Assembly: GCA_964036155.1 (NCBI GenBank)
Contig: OZ038422.1
Span: 4,053,201 to 4,117,200 of the forward strand
Length of the DNA: 64,000 nucleotides
Source: Diploscapter coronatus
Lineage: Eukaryota; Nematoda; Chromadorea; Rhabditida; Rhabditidae
Direction: 5' to 3'
This document shows positions 60,650 through 64,000 of the stretch, piece after piece; position 1 is the stretch's first letter; each line of letters begins with the position of its first letter. The notes beneath the pieces were generated by a model. It made no database searches and was not told where the DNA came from. It saw only the letters and a program-made list of their open reading frames with translations. A program made the translations under genes and the position numbers.

Positions 60650-60864
60650 ACGTTTTTGGGAACAAAGTACTCACTTGTGGTAACAAAGTGCTCACTTTTG
60701 GTAACAAAGTGCTCACTCTTGGTAACAAAGTGCTCACTCGTGGGAACAAAATGCTCACTTTTATTCTACTCTTTGGTAACAAAGTGCTCACTCTTGGTAA
60801 CAAAGTGCTCATTATTTTCTTTGGTAACAAAGTGCTCACTCGTGGGAAAAAAGTGCTCGCAGCC
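60650..60864. repeat. 21-bp tandem array, right arm
   Basis: Inverted counterpart of the left array, with units TGGTAACAAAGTGCTCACTC. The plus strand reads the LTLGNKV-type repeat. The array ends with TGGGAAAAAAGTGCTCGCAGCC-like terminal sequence at 60864. Confidence 0.85.
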
Positions 60865-60875
60865 ATTTGTTCCAG

Positions 60876-61694
60876 ATATTCATTTACACTTACGTCGTCA
60901 TAGAATTCGTACTTTTTGCACTAATTTTATTCTATTGGTTCAACTTACTAATGCCATGGATTCCTGTACGTTATTTTTCACTCTATTTGACTGATGGAAT
61001 GATGTTTAGATAGGAGCAGCAATTTTACTTTTCGGTTCGACAAATGTAAAATGGGCAAAGTCTGCCAAAGTTAATGTTGTAGCTATAATTTTGCAGGTCT
61101 TATAAGAATTTATTATGTTTGATTTTTATTATTTAGATTCTATCAGTGTTACTGTGTCTCATTCTTTCGATAGTTTCCATTGTCGAGTCTGCAAAATCGG
61201 GTAGAAATGTTTTTTTTTCTCATTTCTCAAACAAATATTTTAGGTCTCCCTTTCGAGTTGTACAAATTTCGCATAATTTTATTTTCACTTGGAGTTTTTG
61301 TTTATTCGTTTGGCGCGATTTTGGCGATTCTTTTGTGGGAAAAATCGAAAATCCTCGAATTGGACGAGCAGGATCCAAACTCAGCACCGAGAACGTAAAT
61401 CTAAACAAACTTAGAATGAAATAAAAAATCTTATTCAGGGCATATTTTACTGTCGTAAACCGACCAGTGGCGGTGGAGTTGAATTTGGCTCCAATTTCTA
61501 CAGAAATTTCAACTAATACATCAGATCGTCATGAACAATCGAATGATCAACCTGCTTCAAGCTCTATGGAAAATGGTGGTGCTGTTCACAACCAATTTTT
61601 ACAAACTCTATCTATGAGTCAACCATCGTCTATTTCGGTGATATCGTTACAAAATCAGGAAACTCAAACTGAGAGTATTGATTGCGAAGAGTAA
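60876..61694 (+). CDS. four-pass membrane protein, 5' end unresolved
   Basis: Function unknown. Exons: 60876-60965 (IFIYTYVVIEFVLFALIL, TM1), from about 61012 (IGAAILLFGSTNVKWAKSAK, TM2 region), from 61138 (ILSVLLCLILSIVSIVES, TM3), from about 61245 (LPFELYKFRIILFSLGVFVY and SFGAILAILLWEK, TM4), and a last exon encoding a soluble, Ser/Thr/Gln/Asn-rich C-terminal tail of about 85 residues ending TESIDCEE at 61694. Splice phases join cleanly with GT-AG introns of 44-50 nt. The first recognised exon has no ATG; its acceptor CCATTTGTTCCAG begins at the edge of the foldback element, so the starting exon is either before that element (making it intronic) or lost. The four helices and polar tail look like small nematode tetraspan families, without a named match. 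Confidence 0.65.
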
Positions 61695-61821
61695 ATTACT
61701 TTCCTTTCTGCTTGAAATTACATTAAAACAATCATATTTTATTAGAAAAAAAAATCTATTAACTCATTAAAATTCCGGTTGCCCTTATTAAATTCGGCAT
61801 ATTCTAAGCCTGATCAACATC

Positions 61822-61827
61822 AATAAA
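61822..61827 (+). terminator. polyadenylation signal of four-pass protein gene
   Basis: AATAAA about 130 bases after the stop codon at 61694, in the spacer before the convergent lectin gene. Confidence 0.4.
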
Positions 61828-61991
61828 ACCTTGCTATCAGTGAAATTCGAAAGAGTTTTTGTCTCGTTGAATTTTATGGTCAAACGTCGCACAATGAAAT
61901 ATCAGCAAACTACTAGCAGATTCATTAGAACACAAGAATTTTCAACATTACTTTTACGTAAATTGTACAACAAAACTATGCACCCGTAGAA

Positions 61992-62648
61992 TTAATTGGA
62001 TTGCTTGTGTTCATTCTTGGGATTGTACCAACTTGAAGAGCTTGCATAATATCCTTCGGTTGTATACCAATTAGATTCGCAAACGAAGGGCAGACTGTAG
62101 TCGTTAAAACTCGCCGACCATTTTCCGGTTAACTTCGAGGCAATAGCGATAGTTCCCACTCCAGCGGGTTCATCTGAAGACCAACCTTCTCAAGTTCACC
62201 AAATCAAATTTTACTCGTATCCCAATTTCTATAAGTAAACCAATCTCCGTTGTACCAATACCAATACTGGCTTGTTGGCGAACTTCGATACAGTCCAATG
62301 ATGAAGTGACTTGCTGAGAAGCGCTGAGCTGCTTGGCCTAAAATTAAATCGAAAAAGATGAAAATATCCCTGCAGACATTTTTACCCGCTATGAAGTTGT
62401 TTTCACTGATATCGCTGATCGATGTAATTCCATAGCCTCCTAATGACCAACAGAAATTTTGTGCCTGTGTGAACGTCATTGGGTCGTTTGAAAAATAATA
62501 ACAGCTAAAGTATTTTGTGATAAATTTAAAATACTTTGAGAAAGTCTTACTTTCCACCCCAAGCAACATCACTCGATCGACATTGAATTTCATACGAAGT
62601 CGAAACAAGTAACGCCAAAATAATTAAAGTAAATAATGAGCTCCGCAT
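61992..62648 (-). CDS. secreted C-type lectin-domain protein 1
   Basis: A single C-type lectin-like domain with signal peptide. The ATG at 62648 opens MRSSLFTLIILALLVSTSYE, then CRSSDVAWGG. Domain residues follow: CYYFSNDPMTFTQAQNFCW (first disulfide and alpha-1 region), GGYGITSISD, ASHFIIGLYRSSPTSQYWYW, YRNWDTNEPAG (from a splice at about 62165-62215), GTIAIASKLTGKWSA and FVCESNWY with the last cysteine. The tail ends NEHKQSN at the stop 61992-61994. The Ca2+/sugar site is partial: EPA replaces EPN and no WND is seen, so classical mannose binding is doubtful. Nematode proteins of this class are often immune or pathogen-response genes; that is inference here. Tandem copy lies upstream on the same strand. 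Confidence 0.85.
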
Positions 62649-63168
62649 TACTTATTTGAAACTTCCGGGCAGGCCTGAATCAGAACTTCCACTTTTGATA
62701 GACTTAGAGCCTTATCAGAAGACTTCGACAGAATTAAATACCCATAATTTCCTTGATTGAAAATTCTTTTTCCGAACTGAAACGAATGTTTGGGTGCATT
62801 TGAAGAAGTTTGTACTCATCAGATCAGGGCTGTTCGGAATCAAAATTGGAGTTTTAGTCGAATTTTTCTCGGAGTTTTCATTACTATAATTCACCCGATA
62901 TAGGCAAGGAAAAAATTCCTTATGAAATAAGTAGATGAAATATTCATACAAGCTATACAGGAAGAAGTTTTCGAATATCATTAGTAGAAACTTCTTGGCG
63001 GAGAAACTTCGATTTTAATTTCGAAGCTCGAACAGATCTGCATCAGATAAACAGCAATATGAAAAGTCGTTTATTGAATCATAAATTGAAATTTGCACCC
63101 CGAAAGATAATCAAATTATATCATGTCAACAAATTTACAACTACGAAAATGTACAATATTTATGAAGT
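62649..63168. other. spacer between the two lectin genes
   Basis: No gene seen; the open frame at 62715-62981 (minus) lacks a domain. It holds the promoter of lectin 1 and the 3' end of lectin 2; minus-strand AATAAA at 63070-63075 (TTTATT on plus) suits lectin 2. Confidence 0.45.
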
Positions 63169-63773
63169 TTATGCTTCCTTCTTCTTCTCGTTTTCATCTA
63201 TCCAATAATAGCTCGTCGTGGCCTCAGTAGAACCCGTGTTGTACCAGTAACTTCTGCAGACGAAGGGCAGTTTGAAGTCGTCAAAGTTCACCGACCACTT
63301 TCCAGTCAATCGCGAAACTATCGCAATCGTCCCCATACCGGTTGGCTGATCTAAAATTTATATCCTCTGAATTTTCGACAGTACATTTTTAACTCTAACT
63401 TTTTGCGGTTTTTATTTGAAGGATAAATGCGGAAGATTTGAATGAATGCTCTTTTTGCAAAATGCTCGAGAAAAAATCTTACTTGTATCCCAATTACGAT
63501 AACTAGCCCAGTTTCCATCGTTCCAGTACCAATATTGACTTGTCGAAGAAGGGCGATAAAGACCGACTAGGTAATGACTGGCGGAGAATCGTTGAGAAGC
63601 TTGACCTGAAAATCAATATTCAAATATAAGGTGACAAAACATGAAGAAGAAGCTAACTTGCTATAAAATTATTTGCACTTGAATCATCAATCGAAGCGAT
63701 GTCGTATCCTCTCTGCCAACATGCATTTCGGGCGTCGGCCCAATTCAGAGAATTCGATGAGAAGAAATAACAA
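63169..63773 (-). CDS. C-type lectin-domain protein 2, 5' exon unresolved
   Basis: Tandem paralogue of the neighbouring lectin. Exons from the 5' side: CYFFSSNSLNWADARNACW and ASIDDSSANNFIAS (about 63660-63773), ASQRFSASHYLVGLYR and YWYWNDGNWASYRNWDT (about 63485-63605), then NQPTGMGTIAIVSRLTGKWS, FVCRSYWYN and a polar tail ending NEKKKEA, stop at 63169-63171. The exon layout matches lectin 1. QPT stands at the EPN/QPD position and WND is absent, so Ca2+-dependent sugar binding is doubtful. The signal-peptide exon should lie upstream of 63773; an ATG at 63930 starts MSLVVFNINVFSYF, but the splice connecting it was not resolved, and the start could be past the window edge. Confidence 0.78.
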
Positions 63774-64000
63774 CTAAACAATTATTTTTGAGAGTTTATT
63801 GAAAAATTTACTCATCATATATTTTCTAGTGGCTATTTAAACTCAACGGATGTACTTGTAACGAGATGTAAAGGCTAGAAAGATGTTGAAAATAAGAAAA
63901 GACATTGATGTTAAATACAACCAATGACATCTATCAGCATTGCCAGAATTTGACAATTATAGAAAGTAAAGAATTACTGACTTACCTATTCTTATATTCA

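Larger units (their letters stand above)
59151..60864. mobile_element. foldback-type element with long inverted arms
   Basis: The element starts GGCTGCGAGCAC and ends GTGCTCGCAGCC, an exact inverted pair. Each arm runs inward through a 21-bp tandem array (59151-59385; 60650-60864), a diverged stretch (about 59390-59530; 60465-60645) and a nearly identical core (about 59532-59925; 60106-60457), leaving a unique centre of about 180 bp (59926-60105). The core carries the same open frame in each arm, on the minus strand on the left and the plus strand on the right, reading MDGCLFIRQVFISTLSKN onward with only two differences (I/T, L/P) over about 110 residues. No transposase was recognised. Foldback-family elements (Drosophila FB type) share this build of inverted repeats made of short tandem units. 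No clear target duplication. Confidence 0.85.

Noticed and set aside
59151..60864. CRISPR-like array
   Set aside because: The 21-bp units are adjacent tandem copies with no unique spacers, and the setting is eukaryotic.

Overview
The window looks like nuclear DNA from an ecdysozoan, most likely a nematode. It is AT-rich, has many short introns (down to about 37-45 nt) that end in TTTTAG or TTTCAG, and carries gene families typical of nematodes: Cys-loop ion channels, a nematode-style UDP-glucuronosyltransferase, an ABCA transporter, single-domain C-type lectins and a type-B carboxylesterase. I joined exons by hand from splice phase and family motifs, so gene ends are firmer than every internal boundary.

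Layout. 1-9645: gene-poor DNA with low-complexity tracts and a degenerate ~100 bp tandem repeat; no convincing gene. 9646-14873 (+): two tandem Cys-loop ligand-gated ion channel genes, the first with a lost GT splice donor, the second with a palindromic MITE-like insert in an intron; a short exon-intron tract between them looks gene-converted. 15235-15345 (+): a tRNA-Arg(ACG) carrying two insertions. 17295-29743 (-): one large intron-rich huntingtin (HTT) orthologue without a polyglutamine tract. 30827-34869 (-): a secreted carboxylesterase with a complete catalytic triad. 35627-38645 (-): arginase. 38646-42063: intergenic, with a possible Tc1-type transposon end and a short palindrome near the next gene. 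42064-55043 (+): a full ABCA-type transporter with two nucleotide-binding domains. 55586-58891 (+): UDP-glucuronosyltransferase. 59151-60864: a 1.7 kb foldback element, with inverted arms that start in 21-bp tandem arrays and carry an almost identical reading frame in each arm. 60876-61694 (+): a small four-pass membrane protein whose first recognised exon begins 11 bp after the foldback element. 61992-63773 (-): two tandem C-type lectin-domain genes.

The genes do not form one pathway. Duplication links the ion-channel pair and the lectin pair; carboxylesterase, UGT and ABCA are a plausible detoxification set (hydrolysis, conjugation, export), but their closeness alone does not show co-regulation. 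The most unusual items are the foldback element, the doubly interrupted tRNA-Arg, the gene-conversion tract with the broken splice donor in the channel pair, and a recognisable huntingtin gene in an apparent nematode.
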